A stretch of DNA of 64,000 nucleotides from Prostheceraeus crozeri (lineage: Eukaryota > Platyhelminthes > Polycladida > Euryleptidae). The DNA lies in assembly GCA_907163375.1 (NCBI GenBank), contig CAJQUW010015620.1, positions 62,001 to 126,000 of the forward strand. Direction: 5' to 3'. The position numbers were made by a program, and so were the translations under genes. Under the pieces are notes generated by a model. It ran no database searches. It was not told the origin of the DNA and was given only the letters and a program-made list of their open reading frames with translations. Below are positions 22,686 through 33,599 of this stretch, one piece after another. Positions within the stretch are counted from its first letter, which is position 1. Each line of letters starts with the position of its first letter.

Positions 22686-25600
22686 CTGAAGAATGAATAA
22701 TGCAAGCATGCAGAAATTAATACATTTTATATCAACCGACATTCAATATACTAAGAAATTTGTATACGTGACTTGTAAGGAGATTTTCATTAGATTCAAT
22801 AGAATGCCCTTCATCTACCAGAGGACACTGGTGTTTTCACTGTATCCGTTCGGAAATGATTTCCGAACGGATACAGTGAAAACGAAATTAGAAAGACATC
22901 TAAAATTAAAAAGAACAAAACAAAGTCAAATTGTGATATTAATAACATGTCGATTTTAAAATTGCCTTTTAATATCGACGAATGCAACAGGGAAATAAAT
23001 AGAACAATTAAGAAATGCAATCTACCGGAAAAATGATCAATGAGCACGGCAAACGTACAATGTTTCCGATTGGATGAGCACCAATATGATGAAAATTAAG
23101 AGGGAGAAATGTACCCAGATGATGATTTCCTTGTCTCCAAATGATAGTTTAACCGGTTTGGAACTGGATGGTATTCCAAGTGTTATGAGATGAAGCTCCT
23201 AGGAGTAACTTTTGACAATCGTCTTACTTGGAAACCATATATTACTGATGTGTGTAAGAAAGCTTCTTCTAGGTTGTATGTACTCAGACACCTGAAGCCA
23301 TTTTTCTGCAGGCAGGACATTGTAGCCATTTATAATGCTTGTATTAGAGGATTGATGGAATACTGTGCCCCTCTTTTCGTACATTTAAATGTGTCTCTGT
23401 CGCAACTGCTCGAGCAAGTGCAGAAACGTAGTCATCGCATTATATGTGGATCAAGTAACTGCAACTGTTCATTTTTTATTCCATTGGACTACAGAAGGAT
23501 TATTATCGGATGGAGGTTGTTCCAACAGATTGTTTCAAATGTGGATCATCCGTTACATGAATTATTGTTGCTTCGACTCCCTCATTCTCAAAAATTTTCT
23601 CTGCCGAAGTATATGAATTCTCTAAGAAGGCAGTCGTTCATAGTGTTTATGTCAAAACTTGATAATGAGAATTTTTCAATTTGACTTAAAACCGTCACCA
23701 GTTTATTTATGCGTTTGCTTTTTGACTTTTGTTACTTATTCTTGTCTACTTGTCTACATGCATACTCAAATTGTTCTGTGATTGTACCTCACGATTATCA
23801 ATACTGGGGTTTGACGAAATACACGATTATTATTATTATTAACAAAAATAATAGATATACAGATAGTAAATACGATAGCGAAGTTATCAGGTGCGTAAAT
23901 AAATATAGTTGCAATGTTAAGTACGTAGTATATAAATTCAGCGAATTATATATTAGTAAGACGGTCAGCAAATTTATTGCGAGGCAACTCGAACACAAGG
24001 TAGCCATAAATAACCGCCCAACGACCAGTGCTTTACATGAACACTTGGTACAAAGGCAAATTTGGCGGCATCGGAAATTACCAGGTCGATTTCATTGATA
24101 GGCTTATGAATACTTGAGACAGCCTTCAGTGAATCAAAAGCAATAACAGCATAGGCCTACAATCAATGGGAAACATGAATTACCTTTCTACAGTCTGACT
24201 TCACATTTTGATCACCTTACATAGGACAAGCAACACACTTCTTAATAGCACTCAGGTCTCTTACCAAACACCTTCACATAGAGGTTGATGACGCTATACA
24301 TCGAGCTCAGAAGGTGCACAACGACGAAGGTACGGCGTGACTTTTACAATCAATTTTTTCAACAAATCGAGACCGAAAATTCTCTACTTTCCCGGGAGCT
24401 TTCAGTCAAAATGACTTTCATTTGAAAAAGTTAGGGTACGATTACTGGGTTGAATGCAGACTTAATTAACTGTTGAATATTGATATCTTATTAATGCATA
24501 ATATGCAAGCTATATATCCAGCTCTTTATATCAGCGGCAAACAGCAGCAGATAATCTATTGACAGGTCACGCAACCTTTGCATCAGCTGATTCATCGACT
24601 GTTATCTATATCTCCAATGAGGTCGCTTTAGACTTATAAACTCTACATGCAACTCATTTAAGAATTTAAGAGCTGATGCTGATATTCGTTGTAAACCTGG
24701 CCATTTAAGAAGTCAGAGTTCAAAACAGAAATTGAGTGCCCAAAAAACTTAGTTGAGACTAGTTTCAGACCTGAAAAAAGAAATAAGAAGAAAACAAATA
24801 AACATAATCGAAAATGCACAATACACTGTAAATACTGCACCAGGTATTCTAAAAGCAGGGTTACACCATTAACAGTAAAAGCACAGCCGGGGTATTTGAG
24901 ATCTCACTTGAAATTTCAAATGGCTTTAGTTTTTTCCATTTCAAATATGACATAAGCTTTTCATTTTTAGTGCACATCAAATCTTTGTAAAATAATGAAG
25001 TTTCAGAATAAATTTCGATGCGTCTTATTATTGATTTAAATAGGCGTATGAGGTCAAAAGTTTCAACTAAAGTTCCTCTTGTCTTTCATGGAGCACACTT
25101 TTCAGAGACAGAAGCAACAATGTGCCTCACTGAAAGAGCTGGCACTAGTCCATAAGCTAATCAAAACACAAAAGCTTAACAGGCCTACTGTAGTATATGT
25201 AGTCGAATAGCCAACAAACGATTTTGCTTCTTGTGTCCAATCTGACCTAAGTTACAAAAGATTTCATGAAATTAAGACAAAAATAATTTCAATAAATTAA
25301 ATTCTACGTTTCAATGATCTACTTAGACTGTTCCCCATTCGATTGATAATTTTATTAGATGCGGTATGACTAGCATGCGTCGTTTTTTATTCCCTGAAAG
25401 GGTTTCCGTCGCCAAGCAGTAGCCCTCAAACAGCAGGCTGCCAGTCGAAGAGATCGATTACGCAATGATTCATGATTGAGTAACTGATAATGTTTACATA
25501 AAACGACAGTGCTTTCCCTTCTTACGCCTTGTCTTGTTAACTTGCAATGAATTTAATCGAATACTAACACGAAAAATTCCTCTCAGTTTTGAATTTGACA

Positions 25601-28600
25601 AATGAAACAGAAACCACGGTATGAATTGTGATAATAAGATAGGAAAATAAAGCCTACATGGCCACCATAAGCCAATTTGCATAGAAACCCATGTGGTCAA
25701 ACGCATTGCATGTATTAGAATATTTAACAAATGTCTATGGCTAGTTTGCAATTTCTAAGACTAAACTCAATCTTTATAGATTGCAAATCTTTGGTAACTC
25801 AGAAAATGGATGCAGAAAAGTGTATGCGTTTGTAGGTTCGCACAAAGCGAATAAAGGCGACAAAAATATGGCACCTTGCCTAATGGGTTATTATGATGTA
25901 TCAAGGTCATGTCGATGTATGTATGCCAGTAGAACTAAAATTTGTGCTTATTTATGTAGATGTTTTATTTTTGAGTACCAATATAATTCTCTGATTATTA
26001 TTTTGTAATGTGCTTTTTCCAGACATGTACAACAATAAGACAACTACCTCTCTCAAAGTCACTCAACCTTAATCATGTTATATATTATAGTATCTGTTCA
26101 CATTCTCAACAGGAAAATATGAATGTTTGTTCATTTGCTTCAGTTTCCGGTGGGGAAGAATGATCAGGGCTAACCGTGGCAGAGTTAGCAGTCTAGGGTT
26201 CTGAGTCGCTAATTCTGAGGGTTCTGACTTAGCAGTTTTCGCTCAAATTTAAGGAAATCCGTTGATTAACAGAAAATAACAGTCACCACTATAATCTCAC
26301 CTGAACACGTTGTCTTTCTCCTCTAATGTGATTAAATCCATCTTATGGATCAGACAAAATATTTTTGCATTCGGCGAATTCTGAAGGATGGCATCTAGAC
26401 AAGACTGATAATAGTGAATATCTTTTTCCTGCTCTCGCGATTCAACATCGAACACATAAATAAGCACCTCCACGTTGCGGAAGATATTGTGACGTTGATT
26501 GGCTAAATAATTCTCCATAAAAGCTTCTTGACCACCGCAGTCCCATAAGTTAAGGACCAAACCGCCAAGAAAACGAACATGAGTATGTTCAACGTCAACT
26601 GAAATGCAAATGTGTCGCAATAGTTAATCCGGTGTTGAATATGCAGTAGATCTGATTAAATCACGGTACGGCTGAAAAATTCGAAGAATCCAGGAAGATG
26701 AAGAAAACAAATTAAGACAACTACACTGGTGGAAAATCGTGTAATAAAGTAGGTTACTTAAACATAGAGATCCATACCCAGTACAGAGTAGGATACGTAA
26801 TACTTACAACGGCTAGTCGAACCAACTTTTAAGGGGACAGGAAATAAATCAAAACATTTGATAAATTCGTATTTTCAGTGTATCTATAAAATAAACATGA
26901 CAGCTCTGCGTGAAACATGACTAGAACCCAACCAAGCATTATAAATGAAGAAAATTAAGAAACAGAAGAAACCAAAATAAGATCGCTATGCACGGAGTCA
27001 TCAGGGAGGAAACATGTGGCTACATAAAGCAAGGTTCCCGCCTCTAACCTCCAACTTGTACCAATTGGCCGGGCCAGGCCAACCATATGAAATGAAAGAT
27101 AAGGAAGGTCTCTCCAAACTTGAGGAAGCATGGCTAAAACTTAATTGCAAATAAAATTTGAGACATTGAGCTGTACGGATGAGAAATTAGATAATATCCT
27201 TTTCTACATAGGCTATAAAGAATAAACCATATTTTACGAGGAGGGGCTTCTGGGGCTCCCCAAAAACATTTTTTGATATTTTAGTTTCTATGTATTTCCG
27301 AAAAGCAACCCAATTTGCATCAGATTTGGCCCATCGGGTCATCAAAAATTGACCTTCAAAAAAGTACTTTTTGAAAATCGAGAATCTTCGCCAATTTCCT
27401 ACAAAATGCATCTTGATCAATTCGATCACTTATAGACTATTGACGAAGCTATTATACACATTTTCATTCATCCACGGATCAATCTATGTAATTACTATAT
27501 GAATAATAACAACACACTTTAAACACTAGGTATTCATAATAGCTTTGTAAACAGTGCTGTCAGTTTTCTGCAACAAACAGTGGATCCCATGTCGCAAAAT
27601 GGACAGATTATCATGCCTTCCAATATATTTGGTGCATTCATTCATGTGGATGCAGTTGCTGTAATTTCTCTCAATGACATAGATGTATAACTAAGACAGC
27701 AGCTAACAATGTAGTGTGCATGTATTATCATAGTTCTCTATTTTAGTTGTATTCAGCGTCGCCAAACTATCCCAATGCAATCAAGCATGCTCCCAACATT
27801 GACTTAAACGTTCTCATGCGATAACTGATAAACGTATTGTTTGTCAAAATCATCTAACATCAATTTCCAACTGCTACACAAAATCAATTTTTTGAAATTT
27901 TTTTATGAGGCAACAATATTCAAGACTTCAACCTCAAGACATTTTTTTATAATATGGCATGATATTATGACTTCTGAAGAATCGCTGTTAGTTTGTTTGT
28001 TTAATAAAGATTGGCTGAAGATATTGATTTTGACTAGAGGTGATCATCGGATCGGATTTGGAAGGTGAATCCGATCCTCCGGCTCGAAAAAATCTGAATT
28101 CGAACGAATGCGATCCGACATTCGTATAACCCGACTAATCCGAATTTATTCATGATGCACAAAGATTGCATCATACATGCTCCTACTGTATCCCATGATT
28201 AATCGCTAATGTTATCCGTGTTTATACCAGAAAGATTGCGGACCTCGGTTTATTTTCAATAGGCTTTGCTTTCAAACGATCACAATGTAATTGAATAAAC
28301 AGAACGCAGGACTGTCTGATACTTCAAAATTTTTATGAAATACACATACCTGAAGTCTTCAAAATTGTATTATGCTGTAGACAAATCGATGTACGTCATT
28401 GCAGTAACATACACATCAGTACATTCGAACGAGGCAATTTTTCAGTTCGCTCAATTTCTCTTTCACTTGAAGTTTTTTTCGCAGTGGTCAAGTACTTGAC
28501 CTAACGATCTTTCGGTCCAGAGGTCGAGCCCCGAGAGTGGCATTTAAAGTCGTCAGGAAGGGCATCCGGGCTAAAAGATCACACGTTCCAATTATAAGTC

Positions 28601-31600
28601 TGACCATGTCAGCACCGTCGAACCCCAAGATGGGGAGTAGTGAAGTTAAGCCAACATTTTCATTTACAGGGCAGTGCTTGTAATTGCTGGAAATCAATGA
28701 AATTTCTGTTCTTAGTTATGGCCAGAGTCATCAGCTGGCTTTAACCCAACAGAAAACTTGTGGGTGATATTAAAAAGAAGGTCGCTAGTGTCTAGGAGAA
28801 ATAAACGATCGATTACTAATGTTTGTTCAATGCCGAGCAAAGTCAAAGCTACGTGCGCCCACACTCGCAGAGAGATGATGTCATCGACATGTGATTCATA
28901 AAACGAACACTAGTTGATGAAAGATGGTAGTAAAGTAGATAAACATCACCACTTGAAAGTGTCACAATTGTCAGTAACTCAGTTCAGCGTGGAGAGAGTC
29001 ATCAATCCCCTAAACTCCATACACTCCTGATGTACGCAATGAATAATATTTTGATAATTGTGAATAATAATTGAATATTCGAGTCTGTTCTCAATTTTAA
29101 GTGAGGATGCAACTCATATATAAATATTCAATTTACTTTCTGTTTTCAAAAGGCATCATTTGCGGACTATTAGCAGTAGATACTTAGAAGAAATGTCAAC
29201 AGTGTTCATCTCTCGCAATTCTTTCATTAATAGTTAAATGTCAATCTATTGAATTAATGTTAAGTTGGTCGCGGAAGTCATTTGATCAATTATAGTTTTC
29301 TGGTCAAATCAAAAGATTAAAAAAGTTATCATCACTAAATTTATCAAAATTATGAATTTTTATTGCTGCACAGTACAAAAATTAATGATTTAAGTTGCTC
29401 AATTTTTGCAATAGAGAGAAGCATTGAATCATATTGATTTGCCATCGTAGCGACCTCCAGCTCCAATAGAAAAGGTCGTGTTAGTTAAGTATATACCAGT
29501 CTTGAAATATATAACCATGAGAAATTCGTATGACACGTAACTAAGAAGATAGTCTCATAGTTGTATTGACGAGTAAACTCGTCATTGGCAGGGGACGTGT
29601 TAATAGTAACATTTTCTCGAAACTTCTCAGATATGAATGCACAATCCTTACATTATAAATATACAATTGCACCTGTAAATGCATAACTTTACATAGGTCT
29701 ACATGTATAGAGTAAGAATATAGTAGGTTGAGTGTCGACTCACTATATACTAAAAGTATCTGTAAACAGTGATAATTTTTATGTGAAAAGATTCAGTTTT
29801 TGCGGATATTACGTTCCTGTGGTCCGAAGAAATTATTTGAGCAGTTTTTAGAAAGCAAAATTATTTGTGCTTATATACTACCGAGATGAAGCCACTTTCT
29901 AAGTAGTATAAAACAAGTTGGATAATAAAAGGAATGAATACTTGCTGACAAGCATCTTAATTCAGCGGAAATTAAGCTGATGGTCAAGGAATTGTCATGA
30001 ACTGCATTACAATGCAAGTCCCTGCAAGTCAATGAAAAGTTGAGATCTTAGAAAGCTTTTTGGTTGAGATGTCATGTTTCTAATTCAATTTTTAGGGAGA
30101 TGATTTTATTATTCACAATGCGTCATTTCTTGAATCTGAATGGCAATGTGGACCCATTTACATCTTTTAATGTCGATTATGATCTTTTTCTTTGATTATG
30201 ATGCTTTGCTTTTTCACTAGAAGTAGTTTTTGATATGATCATGCTTAAGAAAATAATCTGATTATAACAAGGCTTCGAGCTTTGAAGTAATGTTAACCCA
30301 TCGAATTGCTAATTTTACAGACCATATTACCTCTCCAAGGTTGCCATGACATGGAGGATTTGTAAATTGCTTTTCTTCTGTAATCAGTCAAATTCGTGGA
30401 TATTTCTCCAGAAGTGTAAAAATTTGCATACCTCACACGTGGTACTGGGTTTCACCTCTAGTTCATTTAATAAAATCGAAACCGCATACACATTGGGAAT
30501 TAATAAATACTGAGTTGCTACTCTACCTAATATACTAACTCTATGTCTGCATGTATCCTCACGCATTCCTTATGTATCATATTACATATTTCATTCATAC
30601 ATTAACATTAGTTATGAGGGAAACTGATGTTTATTTCAGGAATTTATTCCCCTTTCACAATGCATGACGAACTATAATGTGCGCATTTCTTAATGCATGA
30701 AGGTGGTGTATATCCCATCTTTCTTTAGCATCGAATCTCTTCGGAGATATGAAGTTAGAAATGATTCTTACAGCTCTGTTATGATTGCTACATACGTACA
30801 TGCTAAAGAAACCAATTGCGACAAACTATCGATATCGACAATATCGATTATGACAATATCGACAATCTTTCACTTGAAATTAGAGCCAACAACGTGGAAA
30901 TTATTTGTGTATTAAAGAATGGGACTCGTTCCTTGTAACATTTTCTCCCGTGTAACCAGAGAGCATTGCATGTCATGGAAATGTTTTCTGATTTTCACAC
31001 CTATCGGGAGAACACTGTATAAAGATATTCTAAAGATTTAATAGTCTTAAGCTGTATTATTTTAAAAAGAAATAGCTATAATCTAACGCAATAATTGACT
31101 TCTAAAGAAAATACTTCCCCTTTGTCATCCTTTTGCGATGCGATTTTGGCGAACACTAAGAGAAACACAATGAATATTTTGGTTCCGCAACCTAGAAAAT
31201 TCCACTAACAGAACCATATCATGCATTCTACATTTTCCCACTAACTGAAAATAAATGTTGATTAGAAAATACAGACTATTCTTTAAATACAGGCCAAGTG
31301 GCAACCATGTACGGATGTGAAGTGACCCTTTATTAGAGTAACTTGATTAATCTCATCACTTGACTTTTGCAGTTGCGATTTACACTGACTATGATTTAAA
31401 AATCTTATAATCATTTGTCCGACTTACTTGTTGCTCCCAGTCTCCGTGTATCACGTGCTATGTAATTGGCAAATATGATACTCCGCATACTGGTCTTGCC
31501 AGACCCTGATTTGCCCATCAATAATACCTGTAGGAAATACGACAGTCAGAAACAATGCACAGGAAGCAAGTCATTCGTCCTTTACTTACCTTCTTTCTCA

Positions 31601-31601
31601 T
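22267..31601 (-). CDS. RRAGA: Ras-related GTP-binding protein A/B (Rag GTPase), partial gene
   Basis: The minus-strand gene has four exons found: 31590-31601, 31428-31527, 26301-26598 and 22267-22685 (829 coding bases, about 276 codons; animal RagA is about 313). All junctions have GT-AG borders and matching phases. The protein starts [17 protein letters not shown] (P-loop) and continues with [25 protein letters not shown] (switch II), the HKMDL G4 motif and [20 protein letters not shown], then the roadblock-type C-terminal domain. RagA pairs with RagC/D on lysosomes, where Ragulator anchors it, to recruit TORC1 when amino acids are present. The open frame ends in phase 1 at 22267; the last ~37 codons lie in an exon I could not find, perhaps further left. 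The introns carry several retroelement pieces. Confidence 0.93.
22833..22883. repeat. 51-bp perfect palindrome with 1-base centre
   Basis: Two 25-base arms (22833-22857 and 22859-22883) are exact inverted copies around a single G. The arm reads GTTTTCACTGTATCCGTTCG plus GAAAT. It lies in RagA intron 3. With no loop it favours a cruciform over an RNA hairpin. No similarity to the larger fold-back elements nearby was seen. Confidence 0.85.
23100..23842 (+). mobile_element. CR1/L2-like LINE, 3' end with ATT tail
   Basis: The end of a reverse transcriptase, [18 protein letters not shown] (from 23190), is preceded in frame by LDGIP-like residues. It continues with [29 protein letters not shown] and [12 protein letters not shown], typical of the RT end of CR1/L2-type LINEs, and stops at 23682. 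A 3' UTR then ends in an (ATT)n tail at about 23827-23842. The copy is strongly 5'-truncated, sits in RagA intron 3 opposite to the gene, and has no catalytic RT core. Confidence 0.75.
23880..24065 (+). pseudogene. Possible PLE GIY-YIG endonuclease remnant
   Basis: The frame contains [20 protein letters not shown], then [10 protein letters not shown] and SALHEHL. This resembles the PLE endonuclease pattern VVY.F.C..C...YIGKT...L..R..EH......SAL.EHL, with the Cys pair and the IG residues lost. It lies directly behind the (ATT)n tail of the LINE fragment. Too decayed for a firm call. Confidence 0.4.
24100..26300. other. RagA intron 3, remaining sequence
   Basis: AT-rich intronic DNA. No further transposon ends, RNA genes or coding similarity were recognised on either strand. 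Confidence 0.6.
26301..26598 (-). CDS. RRAGA: RagA exon 3 (G domain core)
   Basis: Acceptor GCATTTCAG before 26598 and donor CAG|GTGAGA at 26300. It encodes (I)[59 protein letters not shown] and [20 protein letters not shown]. This contains switch II and the G4-like HKMD guanine-recognition motif. It enters in phase 1 and leaves in phase 2, matching both neighbours. Confidence 0.95.
26656..27160 (-). mobile_element. Naiad PLE fragment, 3' end only
   Basis: This matches the 3' part of the Naiad at 15828. It has the pseudo-LTR-like block (CACGG....AAAAATTCGAAG, ATCCAGGAA, CTACACTGGTGGA) and then the 3' UTR with GGAGTCATCAGGGAGGAA, TCTAACCTCCAACT and GGCCAGGCCAACCATAT. It ends before any coding sequence. 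It is more diverged than the first copy and lies in RagA intron 2 in the gene's orientation. Confidence 0.8.
27165..28470. other. RagA intron 2, nothing recognised
   Basis: AT-rich intronic DNA. A minus-strand open frame (27187-27429) directly behind the Naiad fragment has no recognised family and is probably chance. A GGATCGGATT/AATCCGATCC local inverted pair occurs near 28046-28076. Confidence 0.5.
28478..28655 (+). repeat. tRNA-derived SINE with RTE-like tail
   Basis: GCAGTGGTCAAGTACTTGAC (A-box-like, 28481) and GGTCGAGCCCC (B-box-like, 28522) give a tRNA-related head. It is followed by GTCAGGAAGGGCATCCGG (28551), a motif familiar from the 3' ends of RTE-type LINEs and their SINEs, and by CACCGTCGAACCCCAAGATG. 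No poly-A or simple tail is clear. It lies in RagA intron 2. Confidence 0.55.
28660..31427. other. RagA intron 2, remaining sequence
   Basis: Long AT-rich stretch with no coding similarity, transposon ends or RNA genes that I could support. Confidence 0.5.
31428..31527 (-). CDS. RRAGA: RagA exon 2 (P-loop and switch I)
   Basis: A 100-base exon with acceptor CCTACAG before 31527 and donor GTAAGT at 31422-31427. It encodes [20 protein letters not shown] and then [13 protein letters not shown], holding the P-loop GKSGSGKT that binds GTP phosphates. It ends in phase 1. Confidence 0.95.
31590..31601 (-). CDS. RRAGA: RagA exon 1 (start codon, MRKK)
   Basis: ATGAGAAAGAAG followed by donor GTAAGT (31584-31589). 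Animal RagA proteins begin M-K-K-K-V-L-L-M, so this four-codon exon joined to exon 2 gives the expected start. The CTTCAG just before the ATG could itself be an acceptor of a leader exon. Confidence 0.85.
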
Positions 31602-32890
31602 GCTGAAGGTTTATTCACAGAAGATAAATGAAAATTGAATTTTCTAAAAAGAACATCATGATATCAGAGGCAAGAGATAACATACAAATTCGCAAATTTA
31701 CACAATTGTGGAAGTCACTGTGCAACGAAACATTAAATATTTCTAAAATACTGAAATACTTACTCTTGCGACAGGATATAGGTACATGTATAATAGTGAA
31801 ATGAGATCCAAAGCTGCAACATATGTCATTTTTAATTATGTTTTATTCTACCCAAGAGCTCGACTGTCACAGCCAGCTTCAGGGGAGCAAAGGCTTATAA
31901 AATCTTAGTTATATTTTCTGCTAGGATGATCATTTTCGGTATCCTTTAGGTTTGTTGATTTTCTCTTCCCTCTGACAACCATTTTTCCCATTCTTTACGA
32001 AGCCGAGCTTAGAATGATAAAAATATTGCTACATTGAGTGGTTGCAAGTGTGAAGTGGTTCCTGGTGGGATAATGACGTTTTTCGTACGCAGATTCTTCA
32101 GAGCTTGCTACTGCTTGTGAGACGTGAAACTGTTAAGCAGCAGCAAACTTGACTTCATTAAACCAAAGGGTATTCGTGCACGAAAACTTTTTCGATCCAC
32201 AACAATATCATCTTCTCATCCATACTTCCACCATGAGAGACCGTTCTTATAACGTATAGGAAGGACATAATACTTCATCCGCCGTTGCGAGCAGACGTGT
32301 GTCGCTGCTAGTTCTGGTCAACTGTTCATTAACACAATATTGCAGTTTTCTCCATCTCATCGTGTGCTTCAATATCAAACTTAGTATCATTCAACGCGAC
32401 TTCTGCTGAGGAATTCGTTAGTGTTATTTTTACTGACCTCAGACATGTTATTTGCGCAAAAATTCAACTTTTTTCATCTTGTGAGTCACCACTGCTCTGT
32501 CTCACCTGTAAAATTCCTTCCATCATTTGGAAATGACGTCATCGCAAAGGATTACCTGTTCACGTGCCGACCTGCTTCAACTTCGACAGAGTTACAGTCT
32601 TCCGCGTGCGCAGAGACGCTTTCTCTGGTATCACGACTTACTTCGATCTGCTAAGCGATATTTTACAAGCGATATTTTCACCGAGCGATGGACAAGCCGC
32701 ACCCTAGCTGTGAGCTGCGAGCTTTGACTGTTCATATGACAAGCGCCATCGCTAGGACACAGCTAGCACAACGCTCGCTCAAAGCGCGGTGACAGCTTGT
32801 GTGGCCACATCATAAGCACCCATCGCTAGCCGAGAGCTCGCTTGGCGCTAGCTAGAATCGATCAAACGTACATGATTCATTTTCACAAAG
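31602..32890. other. RagA upstream region, nothing firmly recognised
   Basis: The promoter of the minus-strand RagA gene should lie here, but no TATA box or other element stands out. The part after about 32570 is more GC-rich, with repeated GCTAGC and AGCTCGC motifs that probably belong to the Harbinger element that follows. Confidence 0.4.
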
Positions 32891-32891
32891 A

Positions 32892-33199
32892 ATGTCTATA
32901 GAAGAATACGTTGTGTTGAGTGCCCTTCTCGAAGCATCTCCTTTCATCGCAAGAAATGTCGGACTCGTCGACCGAGAATACTGGATTCATCCTATCAGTA
33001 TTGAAAGATCAAAATACGGTGAATTTCATCATTTGGTGCCACAGTTAAAGGAGGACGATGAAAGATTTTCCTCGTATTTTCGAATGCAAAAGACAACATA
33101 TCACACTTTATTTGATATCGTCAAAAGTGATTTAACTAAACAGAAAACAGGATTCAGGAAGCCCATATCTGCGGAGGAACGCTTTGCGCTGACTTTGAG
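32892..33199 (+). pseudogene. PIF/Harbinger transposase, N-terminal exon only
   Basis: ATG at 32892 opens MSIEEYVVLSALLEASPF, then REYWIHPISIERSKYGEFHH, LVPQLKEDDERFSSYFRM and ISAEERFALTLR. This matches the N-terminus of HARBI1-like transposases (W.HP....R...GEFH.L...L..D..RF..YFRM....F..L). The exon ends TTGAG|GTAAGT at 33199, yet no downstream DDE exon follows before the LINE at 33.6 kb. GC-rich flanks with CGTACCCTAA at 33572-33581 could be the right end with a TAA duplication; the left end was not found. Confidence 0.65.
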
Positions 33200-33599
33200 G
33201 TAAGTTAATTATAGACATTCTAGAGCAAGACGGTGCATTGAGTGTGCATTCAAAGACTTTATCTGTATCTGACATGACTTCGATCCTTACTTTGTGCACG
33301 CAAGAAACTTTCAGATTGAAACGGAAACGAACGCCTCGGTATCTGTCCATGTTTCTCGTTCACCCATTTTACGTCATGTCTTAAAATAAACATTTGGCAT
33401 TGCTCAAGCTTTGAGCGGTGATAAATATCGGGAAGTAAACCATCGCTCATAGCTAGCTGTGGGCTAGCGGAGAGAGCGTGTAGTGCGGACATTGCTACTG
33501 CGACATGCAGGATATTTATCGTCGCTCGGCCGCGGCGCAGCTACCGCGCAGCTCAAAGCTCGTAATGTGGACGTACCCTAACTGTCCCAACACCGCGCG

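Noticed and set aside
23709-24098. 129-residue plus-strand frame as a host gene
   Set aside because: The first half is LINE 3' UTR and (ATT)n tail; the second half only resembles a decayed PLE endonuclease.
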